A stretch of DNA of 64,000 nt from Pseudomonas crudilactis. Its GTDB lineage: Bacteria; Pseudomonadota; Gammaproteobacteria; Pseudomonadales; Pseudomonadaceae. Below, in pieces: positions 1-8,410 of the stretch (positions are counted from its first letter, which is position 1; each line of letters opens with the position of its first letter). Position numbers and translations under genes: made by a program. The notes under the pieces were generated by a model that worked only from the letters and a program-made list of their open reading frames with translations, searched no databases and was not told the DNA's origin. The DNA lies in NCBI RefSeq assembly GCF_013433315.1, contig NZ_WXVV01000013.1, forward strand, positions 123,990 through 187,989, written 5' to 3'.

Positions 1-999
1 GGCGAACATGCGGCAGCGCTTGGCAGGTTGTGGCTGTGGCTTAGCGAGAAATTTGCCCGGGACGCCAAAGCCGCGCAGTTGCCCCCCGCGTTGCTGGTCT
101 TGCTGCAACGTCACAAACTCAATCGCTGGGCAATTGGCACGCTGGTCAATGGCCTGTGGCTGCTGATCATGTTCAGCGCGCTAAGCATGCTGATATTGAT
201 GATGGCCACTCGGCAATATGACTTCATCTGGGAAAGCACGCTGCTGGGCGCAGATTTCTTCGCGGCACTGACTGATGCGTTGACGGTCATTCCCCATGCG
301 CTGGGCTGGAGTGCGCCGAGCGTGGACATGATTCGCGTGACGCTGGACACCGACTACAACCGTGTCCTGGTTCGCCAGATGTGGGCAATATGGCTGGTCG
401 GCGCGGTGCTGATCTATGGCGTGCTCCCCCGTCTGCTGCTGATGCTGTTCTGCCGTTGGCGCTGGAAGCGTGGACGTGATCGCTTGCGTCTGGAACTGAA
501 CCTGCCCGGCTACGCGCAACTGCGCGAACGCTTGATGCCGACCAGCGAACGCCTTGGCGTCAACGACCCGGAGCCTGCGCAGTTGCATCGCGTCGAAAGC
601 AGCGTCGGCGAACTCGCCAGCGAAGGCGCATTGCTGGTGGCCATCGAACTCGACGAACAACGTCCATGGCCGCCAGCGCTGCCGAAAAACGTCAGCAACG
701 CCGGCATCCTCGACAGTCGCGAATCACGGCACAAACTTCTCGAACAACTCAGTCGCTTCCCGCCGGCACGGCTGGCAATTGCCTGCGACCCACGGCGTTC
801 ACCGGACCGCGGCAGCCTCGCCTTGATCGCCGAACTGGCGCGCAGCGCGGGCGAAACCCGCGTCTGGCTGCTGCAAGCGCCGCCCGGTGAAGCACTGGAT
901 GCCGAGCGCCTCGGAGACTGGCACGTTGCGCTGCAACAGCTTGATCTGAAGTTCGCCGATTGCGCGCCGTTGAACTGGCTGGAGACTGGCCATGACTGA
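1..999 (+). CDS. DUF2868 family membrane protein, 5' end outside window
   Basis: The reading frame is open from base 1, so the N-terminus lies upstream of the window; an internal TTG at 28 is not a convincing start. The visible ~330 residues hold two hydrophobic segments (about residues 40-60 and 120-140 counted from base 28), then a basic stretch and a soluble C-terminal half. The pattern fits the DUF2868 family, whose molecular function is unknown. The stop overlaps the start of the following GTPase gene by 8 bp, so the two are translationally coupled and probably work together at the inner membrane. Family assignment comes from overall similarity to remembered Pseudomonas proteins, not from a catalytic motif. 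Confidence 0.75.
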   Translation, partial: GEHAAALGRLWLWLSEKFARDAKAAQLPPALLVLLQRHKLNRWAIGTLVNGLWLLIMFSALSMLILMMATRQYDFIWESTLLGADFFAALTDALTVIPHALGWSAPSVDMIRVTLDTDYNRVLVRQMWAIWLVGAVLIYGVLPRLLLMLFCRWRWKRGRDRLRLELNLPGYAQLRERLMPTSERLGVNDPEPAQLHRVESSVGELASEGALLVAIELDEQRPWPPALPKNVSNAGILDSRESRHKLLEQLSRFPPARLAIACDPRRSPDRGSLALIAELARSAGETRVWLLQAPPGEALDAERLGDWHVALQQLDLKFADCAPLNWLETGHD

Positions 1000-2377
1000 T
1001 GCCTGGAAAGCGCCGCTGAAACTCGCAGTGGTCGGCCATACCAACGTCGGCAAGACCTCGCTGCTGCGCACGCTGACCCGCGATGTCGGCTTCGGCGAAG
1101 TCTCGCATCGCCCGAGCACCACGCGGCATGTCGAGGGTGCGCGGTTGTCGGTGGATGGCGAGCCGTTGCTCGATCTCTACGACACACCTGGGCTGGAAGA
1201 CGCCATCGCCCTGCTCGACTTTCTCGAGCGTCTGGAACGCCCCGGCGAACGCCTCGATGGCCCGGCAAGGCTGGCGCGGTTTCTCGACGGCAGCGAGGCG
1301 CGCCAGCGTTTCGAGCAGGAGGCGAAAGTGCTGCGGCAACTGCTCGCCTCCGACGCCGGTTTGTATGTGATCGATGCCCGCGAACCGGTGCTGGCCAAGT
1401 ACCGCGACGAACTGGAAGTGCTCGCCAGTTGCGGCAAACCGCTGCTGCCGGTGCTGAATTTCGTCAGCAGTGCCAACCATCGCGAGCCGGATTGGCGTGA
1501 GGCGTTGGCACGGCTTGGGCTGCATGCACTGGTGCGTTTCGACAGTGTGGCGCCGCCGGAAGATGGCGAGCGGCGGCTGTATGAAAGTCTGGCGCTGCTG
1601 CTGGAAAACGCTCGTCCGCAACTGGAACGCTTGATTGCTGATCAACAGGCTCAGCGCCTCGCCCGCCAGCAAAGTGCGGCGCGATTGATTGCTGAATTGT
1701 TGATCGACTGTGCGGCTTGTCGGCGCAGTGTGGTCAGCGAAGCCGAGCAGGAACAGCAAGCCATCAGCGAACTGCGCAAGGCCGTGCGCCAGCGCGAGCA
1801 GAAGTGTGTTGAGGCATTGCTCAAGCTGTATGCGTTTCGTCCACAGGATGCGGCGGCGAGTGATTTACCGTTGCTGGACGGGCGTTGGGGCGATGACCTG
1901 TTCAACCCGGAAACCTTGAAACAACTCGGCGTGCGTGTGGGCGGCGGCATTGCTGCCGGTGCGGCGGCGGGGGCTGGTGTGGATTTGCTGGTTGGCGGGA
2001 TTACCCTCGGCGCTGCGGCGTTGGCGGGGGCGATTGCCGGTGGTGCGCTACAAACGGCGCGCAGCTATGGCAGCCGGTTGCTGGGCAAGATCAAAGGGCA
2101 GCGTGAGTTGACGGTGGATGATGGTGTGTTGCGGTTGTTGGCGTTGCGCCAGCGGCAGTTGGTGGTGGCGCTGGATCAGCGTGGGCATGCGGCGATGGAT
2201 GCGGTTCAGGTGGCGACGCCACAGGACAAAACCTGGCGTGAGGGCAAGTTGCCTGAAGCGCTGAACAAGGCGCGGGCGCATCCGCAGTGGTCGTCGTTGA
2301 ATCCGCAGGCGAAGTTGAATCAGGGGGAAAGGCAGGAGCAGATTGAGGCGTTGGTGGGGAAGGTGCTTGAGCTGTAG
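992..2377 (+). CDS. GTPase with DUF3482 domain
   Basis: This 461-residue protein has a TRAFAC-type GTP-binding domain at the N-terminus: the P-loop GHTNVGKT is at residues 15-22, a switch threonine region follows (RPSTTRHVEG), and the G3 motif DTPGLED lies near residue 65. The C-terminal half matches the DUF3482 extension and carries a strongly Gly/Ala-rich hydrophobic segment at roughly residues 311-355, with repeated GxxxG spacing like a glycine zipper. The ATG at 992 lies within the end of the DUF2868 gene. The pair is common in pseudomonads; the cellular role is not established. A membrane-inserting or membrane-tethered GTPase is an inference from the hydrophobic segment and the partner gene. 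Confidence 0.8.
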   Translation: MTDAWKAPLKLAVVGHTNVGKTSLLRTLTRDVGFGEVSHRPSTTRHVEGARLSVDGEPLLDLYDTPGLEDAIALLDFLERLERPGERLDGPARLARFLDGSEARQRFEQEAKVLRQLLASDAGLYVIDAREPVLAKYRDELEVLASCGKPLLPVLNFVSSANHREPDWREALARLGLHALVRFDSVAPPEDGERRLYESLALLLENARPQLERLIADQQAQRLARQQSAARLIAELLIDCAACRRSVVSEAEQEQQAISELRKAVRQREQKCVEALLKLYAFRPQDAAASDLPLLDGRWGDDLFNPETLKQLGVRVGGGIAAGAAAGAGVDLLVGGITLGAAALAGAIAGGALQTARSYGSRLLGKIKGQRELTVDDGVLRLLALRQRQLVVALDQRGHAAMDAVQVATPQDKTWREGKLPEALNKARAHPQWSSLNPQAKLNQGERQEQIEALVGKVLEL

Positions 2378-2391
2378 ACGCCGACCCTCAC

Positions 2392-3671
2392 TGTAGAGAC
2401 CGGTACATCCTTTACAAATTAGACCGGGGACATCGTTTACACCTTTACAGGCTTGAAACGCGTTTGGCGCCGCTTTCAAGCCTGCCTAAACAGTGGCTGC
2501 AAAGGTACAGTTCCCAAGCGTCATCAGCCACTTCCTTCAGCGCGATGTCCTCTCCAATCAGAGCCTCTCCTAGAAAAATCAGCTGTCCTTTCCATTTAAT
2601 TTCCCCATTTGACCGAACCTTGCGTACTTCAACATCGGAACCGTATTCAAGCGCAGGCAAGTAACCGGGATAAGCGCGTGTCGACGGGCTATAGACAGAT
2701 GCCGGCGGTTTCATGCCCAGCGCGGTGTGCGGTCGGTGGTGGTTGAAGTCTTGGATGAATTCCTGAAAAGCCAACTGCTGGCGCACCAGGTTTTCCGCCG
2801 GTGGCACTGCTGCCTTTAGCGTTCGATGCATCCGTTCATGTCGACCATTTTGGTCGGGACGGCCAGGCGTAATCGTTTCGACATGGATTCCAAGCCTGAT
2901 GAACCAAACCGATAACTTCGAAAGTCGCGCTAGACCTGTCGATGCGAAAGGAGCGCCATTGTCAGTGCGGATTACATCCGGCAGCCCATATTCTCGAAAA
3001 GCCCACTCGAAGCCTTCCCGCGTCGGCGCTCCGTGCGTACTGGGCAAAGCGCGACAGACGAATAAAAAGCGGCTCATCTGATCGGTAATGGTCAGCGGAT
3101 AGCACCAATTACCGTCCTGCATTTTGAACTGCCCTTTGTAATCAGCACACCAAGTCTGGTTGGGCGCGTCGACCGGACGCAAATGTGTTGGAGCACGGGG
3201 ACGCGGGGGATAGGGCCGTCGCGCCACCACCAAACCAGCTTTCTTCAACCACTCCCCGGCGGTACTCGCCGCCGGCCATTGGATATGCGGATCGGAATCG
3301 CGCAGGCGACCAATGATCTGCTTGGGTCCCCGATCGGGATGTTCGTTTTTCTTGGCCAGCAGCGTGGCAATAATTTCGTCGGGCGTTTGATGAGGACAGT
3401 TCAACGGCTTGCGCGATTGCTCTTTCAAGCCATCTACGCCCAACGCTGCGTATCGTTCCAGCCACTTGTCGATGGTTGGACGGCTGACACCATAGCGCCG
3501 GCTTAATTGGCTCTTGGTGTAACTGCCGCCAAGCCAGTCGCTGACTAACTTCACTCGTTGATCCATTGGGGACTCTTGATTCCAGGGCATGGTCAGCACC
3601 TCCTGACCATGATTGATACCTGTAAACCATGTCCCCGGTCTCAAACGTAAAGGATGTACCCGGTCTTTACC
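2392..3671 (-). mobile_element. IS481-family insertion sequence
   Basis: A single transposase gene is bracketed by inverted terminal sequences. On the left, 2397-2443 reads agaccggtacatcctttac followed by gaccggggacatcgtttac. The right end (3619-3671) carries the reverse complement of the same two blocks (gtaaaggatgtacccggtc and ctgtaaaccatgtccccgg). Each end therefore has two related GACCGG-GACATC-TTTAC blocks. Boundaries are inferred from the flanking repeat, which resumes with CAC on both sides (2389-2391 and 3672-3674), so the target duplication may be only about 3 bp. The edges are uncertain by a few bases. Confidence 0.8.
2445..3590 (-). CDS. IS481-family transposase
   Basis: The 381-residue DDE recombinase uses the ATG at 3590, which is preceded by a strong AGGAGG ribosome site about 7 bases away; the frame is open further upstream, but that part crosses the terminal repeat. 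The N-terminal helix-turn-helix includes SQLSRRYGVSRPTIDKWLER. The integrase core shows the expected acidic residues in the contexts TWCADYKG, VIRTDNGAPF and GRHERMHRTL. The reading frame is complete with no frameshift, so the element could still be active. It lies antisense to the upstream GTPase gene and upstream of nothing it could obviously drive. Confidence 0.9.
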   Translation of the reverse strand: MPWNQESPMDQRVKLVSDWLGGSYTKSQLSRRYGVSRPTIDKWLERYAALGVDGLKEQSRKPLNCPHQTPDEIIATLLAKKNEHPDRGPKQIIGRLRDSDPHIQWPAASTAGEWLKKAGLVVARRPYPPRPRAPTHLRPVDAPNQTWCADYKGQFKMQDGNWCYPLTITDQMSRFLFVCRALPSTHGAPTREGFEWAFREYGLPDVIRTDNGAPFASTGLARLSKLSVWFIRLGIHVETITPGRPDQNGRHERMHRTLKAAVPPAENLVRQQLAFQEFIQDFNHHRPHTALGMKPPASVYSPSTRAYPGYLPALEYGSDVEVRKVRSNGEIKWKGQLIFLGEALIGEDIALKEVADDAWELYLCSHCLGRLESGAKRVSSL

Positions 3672-3820
3672 CACCCCAGCCCTCTCCCAGAGGGAGAGGG
3701 AGCTGACCGTGTTGTTCTTCCGTCATACGTCGACCTGAGATATCCAGTCGAACTCAGGTTTGAAAGGCATGAAAATCGGCCCCCTCTCCCTCCGGGAGAG
3801 GGCTGGGGTGAGGGTGACAA

Positions 3821-4381
3821 TCACTCAGCCGCCAACAAAACCTCAGCCTTGCGCTTGAGCACCGCCAGATCAATAACCGGCACCGCCGTCTCCTTGGCCA
3901 ACTCATCCCACTGCCGCATGCGCAAACTCACCGCACACAACGGATCACGCTCAAACACATCCGCCTCAGCCTCCGTCATCACCCCACCCTGATACGCCAA
4001 CGTCCGCTGACTCGCCTCACTTAACCGCTCGAAATACCCAGGCTCACGCAATGTCAGATACCGCTTGGCCTGCACGTGATATTCCACCAACCGCGCCATA
4101 CGCTCGCTGAAACCGGCCTCACGCAAATAATCCGCACCCAGCCGTTCATGGCTGACCACACCATACCCGCCCATGTTTTCCGCGCCCTCGGCACACAAAT
4201 GGCCGATGTCATGAAAGAACGCCGCGAGCACCACTTCATCATCAAAACCTTCGGCGATCGCGAGTTCGGCAGCCTGGGACATGTGCTCGATCTGCGACAC
4301 CGGTTCGCCGATGTAATCGTGGGTGCCAAAGCGTTCATACAGCGCGAATACCTTGGCGACGGTTTGCTCGTGACCTGTCAT
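3821..4381 (-). CDS. phnZ: PhnZ-type HD-domain phosphonate oxygenase
   Basis: This 186-residue HD-domain protein belongs to the phosphonate-operon HD family (TIGR03276-like). Numbered from the ATG at 4381, it keeps the mixed-valent di-iron ligands described for PhnZ: H33, H57-D58, H78, H102 and D159. It also keeps the substrate-contacting Y23, E26, H61 and K106 in the motif FGTHDYIGE. PhnZ cleaves the C-P bond of (R)-2-amino-1-hydroxyethylphosphonate to glycine and phosphate. Its start overlaps the flavoprotein stop (TGATG), giving translational coupling; a TTG one codon earlier is also possible. No PhnY hydroxylase is beside it, so the physiological substrate (hydroxy-AEP or an N-methylated relative) is inferred. 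Confidence 0.85.
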   Translation of the reverse strand: MTGHEQTVAKVFALYERFGTHDYIGEPVSQIEHMSQAAELAIAEGFDDEVVLAAFFHDIGHLCAEGAENMGGYGVVSHERLGADYLREAGFSERMARLVEYHVQAKRYLTLREPGYFERLSEASQRTLAYQGGVMTEAEADVFERDPLCAVSLRMRQWDELAKETAVPVIDLAVLKRKAEVLLAAE

Positions 4382-5514
4382 CAAATTTCCTCCAGCAACT
4401 GCGCAACGTTGCGTTCAGCCATTGCCGGGCCAACGCTCATGCCGACGCCGGTGTGCATCAGCGCCACACTCAAACCGGGTGCCGGGTGCAGGAACGAAAA
4501 CGGCCCCGGCCCCCGGGAACCATAGACGCCCTGCCAGCGCTCGACCACTTGCACCTTGCAGCCCAGCGTCTGCTCGGCCAGTTCGAGCATCCAGTTATCG
4601 ACCTGCTCGGCGTTGAACGGTGAAGGGTCGCTGCCGTAATGGTGCGAGTCGCCGATGATCAGTTCGCCGTACGGCGTCGGGCTGATCAGCAGGTGGATAC
4701 CGTTGTCGTGCAGGTGCGGTTGTTCACGCAGGATCTGCGCCTGCACCGCCGCCGCTTCCGGCAGATCGGCGAAGGCGCCGTAGTGCACGCAGCTCAGGCC
4801 GGTGAGCAAGGCGTGTTGCAGATTGAGATCGATCTGCGGTTTGGCGCGGAGCATTTGCAGGCGGCAGATTTGCGGGTCGAGCGCGGCGATCGGTTCGGCC
4901 AGCAGGGTCTGATAGTCGTGGCCGGAGCAGACGATGATCTGCTTCGCGGTAAAACTGCCGGCGGTGCTGTGCAGATGTCCCGGCTCGACGTCGCGTACCA
5001 GGGTGGAGAAGTGGAACTCGACGCCGAGGTCGCGGCGCAGGTAATCGATCAGAGCCGGAATCGCTTCGCGCGAATACAGCTGTTGATCGTCCATGCCGTG
5101 CAACGCGGCGCGGTGATGGCTGAACTGGCCGTGATACAGATCGCGCAAGGCAGCGCCGCGCAGCAACTGGATGTTGTAACCGTGTTCCACGGCGCGACCG
5201 TTGCAGAAGGCTTCGAGCAGATGTTCTTCGGCTTCGGTGCGGGCAAACAAGTAGGAGCCGTTGCGTTTGATTTGCAGCCCGGCGAGTTGTGCCCAGTCAC
5301 CCCATATCTCGCGGCTGGCCTTGGCCAGTTCGAGCATTGGGCCCGGCGGTTGGCCGGTGACCAGGGCCTGGCCGAAGTTGCGCACCGAGGCGCCGAGGGG
5401 CGTGGCGGTGCGTTCGAAAACGGCGACCTTGAGGCCGCGTTTGGCGGCGGCGTAGGCGTGGGACAGGCCAAGGATGCCGGCGCCGACGATGAGCAGGTCT
5501 TTGTGTTGTGTCAT
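4381..5514 (-). CDS. FAD-dependent oxidoreductase of phosphonate operons
   Basis: The protein is 377 residues when started at the ATG at 5514, which has AGGAC about 10 bases upstream. It begins with a Rossmann FAD-binding fold, DLLIVGAGILGLSHAYAAAK, typical of the DAO (D-amino-acid oxidase/sarcosine oxidase-like) superfamily. Position between an AEP-type transporter and a PhnZ-type oxygenase matches the TIGR03364 group of phosphonate-linked flavoproteins. Members are thought to oxidise the amine side of aminophosphonates or their N-methyl derivatives; the exact substrate here cannot be read from sequence. The stop overlaps the start of the oxygenase gene, and a REP-like palindrome lies in its 5' flank. 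Confidence 0.8.
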   Translation of the reverse strand: MTQHKDLLIVGAGILGLSHAYAAAKRGLKVAVFERTATPLGASVRNFGQALVTGQPPGPMLELAKASREIWGDWAQLAGLQIKRNGSYLFARTEAEEHLLEAFCNGRAVEHGYNIQLLRGAALRDLYHGQFSHHRAALHGMDDQQLYSREAIPALIDYLRRDLGVEFHFSTLVRDVEPGHLHSTAGSFTAKQIIVCSGHDYQTLLAEPIAALDPQICRLQMLRAKPQIDLNLQHALLTGLSCVHYGAFADLPEAAAVQAQILREQPHLHDNGIHLLISPTPYGELIIGDSHHYGSDPSPFNAEQVDNWMLELAEQTLGCKVQVVERWQGVYGSRGPGPFSFLHPAPGLSVALMHTGVGMSVGPAMAERNVAQLLEEI

Positions 5515-5542
5515 CTGGATGATGTCCTGAATGAAAGACCGC

Positions 5543-5608
5543 AATCGCGAGCAGGCTCACTCCTACAGTTGGAATGCGTTCCCCTGTAGGAGTGAGCCTG
5601 CTCGCGAT
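5543..5608. repeat. REP palindrome pair (REPIN-like)
   Basis: Two inverted copies of ATCGCGAGCAGGCTCACTCC face each other across a ~14-base loop containing ttggaatgcgtt. It lies within the phosphonate operon, between the binding-protein gene and the flavoprotein gene. There it may stabilise the upstream mRNA segment and raise expression of the binding protein relative to the enzymes. Confidence 0.85.
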
Positions 5609-5633
5609 GAGGCCCTGTCAGTCGATAAAAATC

Positions 5634-6659
5634 TTACTTGGCAACCACTTTCTCGGACTTGCCGTCATAACGCTTGCGCCACTCGGTCAGAATCTCGTCA
5701 CGATTCTTCGAGGCCCAGGCAAAGTCGTTCTTGATCAAACGCTGCTCATAATCCGCCGGCAATTCGGTCTGCGGCTTGGCGATACCCGGTTGCGCAAGAA
5801 CAGCGAAGTTCTCCTTGTACAGATCCATCGCCTCAGCGCTGGCGGAGAAGTCGGCGAGTTTCTTCGCCGCCTCTTCATGCGGCGTGCCTTTGATCACAGC
5901 GGTCGCTTCGATCTCCCAGCCCAGACCTTCCTTCGGCAGGATGATGTCCAGTGGCGCGCCCTGACGCTTCAGTTGTACGGCTGGATACTCGAAAGAAATG
6001 CCGATCGGGAATTCCCCCGCCGCCGCCAGTTTGCAAGGCTTGGAACCGGAGTGAACGTATTGGCCGATGTTCTGGTGCAGACCGTCCATGTACGCCCAAC
6101 CCTGCTTCTCGCCGAAGGTTTGCAGCCAAGCGCTGACGTCGAGAAAACCGGTGCCGGACGACGCCGGGTTCGGCATGACGATCTTGCCCTTGTACTCAGG
6201 CTTGGTCAGATCCTGCCAGCTCACCGGTTTAGTCAGGCCCTGCTTCTCGGCTTCGACGGTGTTGAAGCAAATCGTTGCGGCCCACACGTCCATACCGACC
6301 CAGGCTGGCGGGTTGGCAGCATCGCGGTAATTCGCGCCGATCTTGCCGAGATCCTTCGGCGCGTAGCTTTGCAGCATGCCTTGCTGGTCGAGGATCGCCA
6401 GGCTCGATGCCGCGAGGCCCCACACCGCGTCAGCCTGCGGGCGGGCTTTTTCGGCGAGCAGTTTGGCGGTGATGATCCCGGTGGAATCACGCACCCATTT
6501 GATCTCGACGTCCGGGTTGGCCTTTTCAAAGGCTTCTTTGTAGGACTTCAGTTGCTCGGCTTCGAGGGCGGTGTACACCGTCAACTCGGTTTTTGCCGCG
6601 AAGGCATTCAGGCTGAAAGTAGCGAGCACAGCAGCGGCCAGGGCCATAGGCTTGAACAT
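5634..6659 (-). CDS. phnS: 2-aminoethylphosphonate-type ABC substrate-binding protein
   Basis: The 341-residue periplasmic binding protein starts at the ATG at 6659, behind AGGAAAACGATC. A Sec signal peptide spans about residues 1-22 (hydrophobic AAAVLATFSLNAFAA). The mature domain begins TELTVYTALEAEQLKSYKEA, characteristic of iron/AEP-type family 1 binding proteins. Conserved segments such as WVRDSTGI and PNPASSGTG line the ligand cleft in the AEP-binding group (TIGR03261-like). It is the first component after the permease gene in a minus-strand operon that also encodes phosphonate enzymes, which supports aminoethylphosphonate or a derivative as ligand. Confidence 0.85.
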   Translation of the reverse strand: MFKPMALAAAVLATFSLNAFAAKTELTVYTALEAEQLKSYKEAFEKANPDVEIKWVRDSTGIITAKLLAEKARPQADAVWGLAASSLAILDQQGMLQSYAPKDLGKIGANYRDAANPPAWVGMDVWAATICFNTVEAEKQGLTKPVSWQDLTKPEYKGKIVMPNPASSGTGFLDVSAWLQTFGEKQGWAYMDGLHQNIGQYVHSGSKPCKLAAAGEFPIGISFEYPAVQLKRQGAPLDIILPKEGLGWEIEATAVIKGTPHEEAAKKLADFSASAEAMDLYKENFAVLAQPGIAKPQTELPADYEQRLIKNDFAWASKNRDEILTEWRKRYDGKSEKVVAK

Positions 6660-6685
6660 GATCGTTTTCCTGTAGGTGAGTTGAA

Positions 6686-8410
6686 TCAGTGACCGGGCGC
6701 GGTTTGCCGCCAGGCTTGGGAACGGCGCAGCAAGCCGCGCGAAGCCCACGCCAGCAGCAAGGACACGCCCGCCGAGGTGAACAGAATCAGAGTCGACATC
6801 GCCGCCGCGCCGCCGACGTTGCCGGCGTCATCCATGTTCAGCACCGCCACCGCCGCGAGGATGGTGTCGGGGCTGTAGAGGAAGATCGCTGCCGACACGG
6901 TGGTCATCGCCGAGACGAACAGGTAGCGCACAATGTCGAGCAGCGCCGGCAGGCAGATCGGCACGGTGACGCGCAGGTAGTGCCGATACAGCGGCGCCTT
7001 CAGCGACAACGCGGCGGCTTCGAACTCGGCGTCGAGTTGGCGCAGCGCGGTGGTCGCGGTCATTTGTGCAGTGGTCAGGTAGTGCGCAATGGTGCAGACA
7101 ATCAGCAGCGTCATCGTCCCGTACAGCACATGCAGCGGGTTACCGGTGAGGTTGAAGAAGAAAACGTAACCCAGACCGAGCACCAGCCCCGGCACCGCCA
7201 TCGGCACGAAACTGAGCATGCGCAACGCCAGGTTGAGGCCACGTTGGCTGCGGGTTTTCTCCATCAGATAGGCGCCGGTAAAAATCAGCACGCTGCCGAT
7301 CAACGCCGTACCCAAGGCCATCTTCAGACTGTTGCTGTAGGCCAGCCAGCCACCGCCAGCGGTTTCGTTGAACTGGTAATGGTTGAGCGACAGCGACAGG
7401 TTGTACGGCCAGAATTTCACCAAGGAGGAGAACACCGCCATGCCGAACACCAGAATCAACGCCGCGCTGATCAACAGGACGATCGTCAGATAGCAGCCAT
7501 CGCGCAGCTTCGACGGCGCCGGTTTGAACACCTGCGCCCGACCGCTCATGGAGTCACCGTGACGGCGGCGCAGCCAGGCATCGACACCGAAGCTGAACAG
7601 CGCCGGCAGCAACAGCACCATGCCGATCAACGCGCCGCGACCGAATTGCTGCTGACCGACCACGGCTTTGTAGGCTTCCAGCGCCAGCACTTGATAGTCG
7701 CCACCGACCACCACCGGCACCCCGAAATCGGTGATGGTCAGGGTGAACACCAGACAGAACGCGGCGAACACAGCCTGGCGAGTCGCCGGCCAAGTGATGC
7801 TGCGAAACGCCTTGGCCGGACTGGCGCCCATGCTCGACGCGGCATCGAACAATCGTGCATCGGCCAGTGACAGCGCCGAGAGCAAGATCATCAGCGCATG
7901 CGGGAAGGTGTAAATCACCTCGCCCAGCACAATCCCCCAGAACCCGTAGATGTTGTCCGAGAGCAGGCCGCGCAACATGCCCTGGTTGCCAAACAGATAG
8001 ACCAGCGCAATGCCCGGCAGCATCGACGGTGCCATCAGCGGCAACAACGAAATGCCTCGCCAGATACCTTTCGCCGGAATCAGCGTGCGTTGCAGCGCGT
8101 AGGCAAACAGATAGGCCAGCGGTACGACGATGGCCGCGACGCTGAGGGAAACTTTCAGACTGTTGCCGAGCAACCAGTGAAAATTCTCGCTGCTCACCAA
8201 TTCCTTCGCCGCAACCCAGCCACCGCCCTGCCCGGCCTCACTGCTGAAACCGCGCCAGAAGATTGCCAACAACGGCAGCAACACCGCGACGCCGAGCAAC
8301 AGCAGCAAGAGAACTTTGCCACCGACGACAAAAATGCGGTCGCCGATCTCGGCTTTCGAAGTCTGGCGCACCTGCTTGTGCGGTAGCGGCAGCGCGAGGT
8401 TGCTGTTCAT
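6686..8410 (-). CDS. phnU: Phosphonate ABC transporter permease, two fused domains
   Basis: At 574 residues this is about twice a usual permease and carries two binding-protein-dependent transport domains in one chain, each with an EAA-type loop (EAA-like signatures near FDAASSMGASPAKAFRSI and FEAAALSLKAPLYRHYL). About twelve hydrophobic segments are visible. Fused permeases of this type (TIGR03262-like) serve AEP transporters, replacing separate PhnU and PhnV proteins. The ATG overlaps the ATPase stop as TGATG, and the binding protein starts 26 bp downstream, so all three are one transcript. Confidence 0.88.
   Translation of the reverse strand: MNSNLALPLPHKQVRQTSKAEIGDRIFVVGGKVLLLLLLGVAVLLPLLAIFWRGFSSEAGQGGGWVAAKELVSSENFHWLLGNSLKVSLSVAAIVVPLAYLFAYALQRTLIPAKGIWRGISLLPLMAPSMLPGIALVYLFGNQGMLRGLLSDNIYGFWGIVLGEVIYTFPHALMILLSALSLADARLFDAASSMGASPAKAFRSITWPATRQAVFAAFCLVFTLTITDFGVPVVVGGDYQVLALEAYKAVVGQQQFGRGALIGMVLLLPALFSFGVDAWLRRRHGDSMSGRAQVFKPAPSKLRDGCYLTIVLLISAALILVFGMAVFSSLVKFWPYNLSLSLNHYQFNETAGGGWLAYSNSLKMALGTALIGSVLIFTGAYLMEKTRSQRGLNLALRMLSFVPMAVPGLVLGLGYVFFFNLTGNPLHVLYGTMTLLIVCTIAHYLTTAQMTATTALRQLDAEFEAAALSLKAPLYRHYLRVTVPICLPALLDIVRYLFVSAMTTVSAAIFLYSPDTILAAVAVLNMDDAGNVGGAAAMSTLILFTSAGVSLLLAWASRGLLRRSQAWRQTAPGH

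Larger units (their letters stand above)
2385..3814. repeat. MITE-like repeat, copy A, split by an IS
   Basis: The left end (ccctcac at 2385-2391) and the right part (from about 3672, caccccagccctctccc onward to ggggtgaggg at 3814) together rebuild the same element seen whole near 17147, 31041 and 37464. It ends in inverted repeats of the type CCCTCACCCYAGCCCTCTC. Inside lies a second imperfect dyad around CGACCTGA and TCAGGT. The IS481 element sits between the two parts. The intact right part ends a few bases before the stop of the HD oxygenase gene, so it may also act as a transcription or mRNA-stability element there. Confidence 0.7.

Noticed and set aside
3601..3674. N-terminal extension of the transposase frame up to 3674
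   Set aside because: The extra 28 residues cross the terminal inverted repeat; the internal ATG at 3590 has a strong ribosome site and the family N-terminus.
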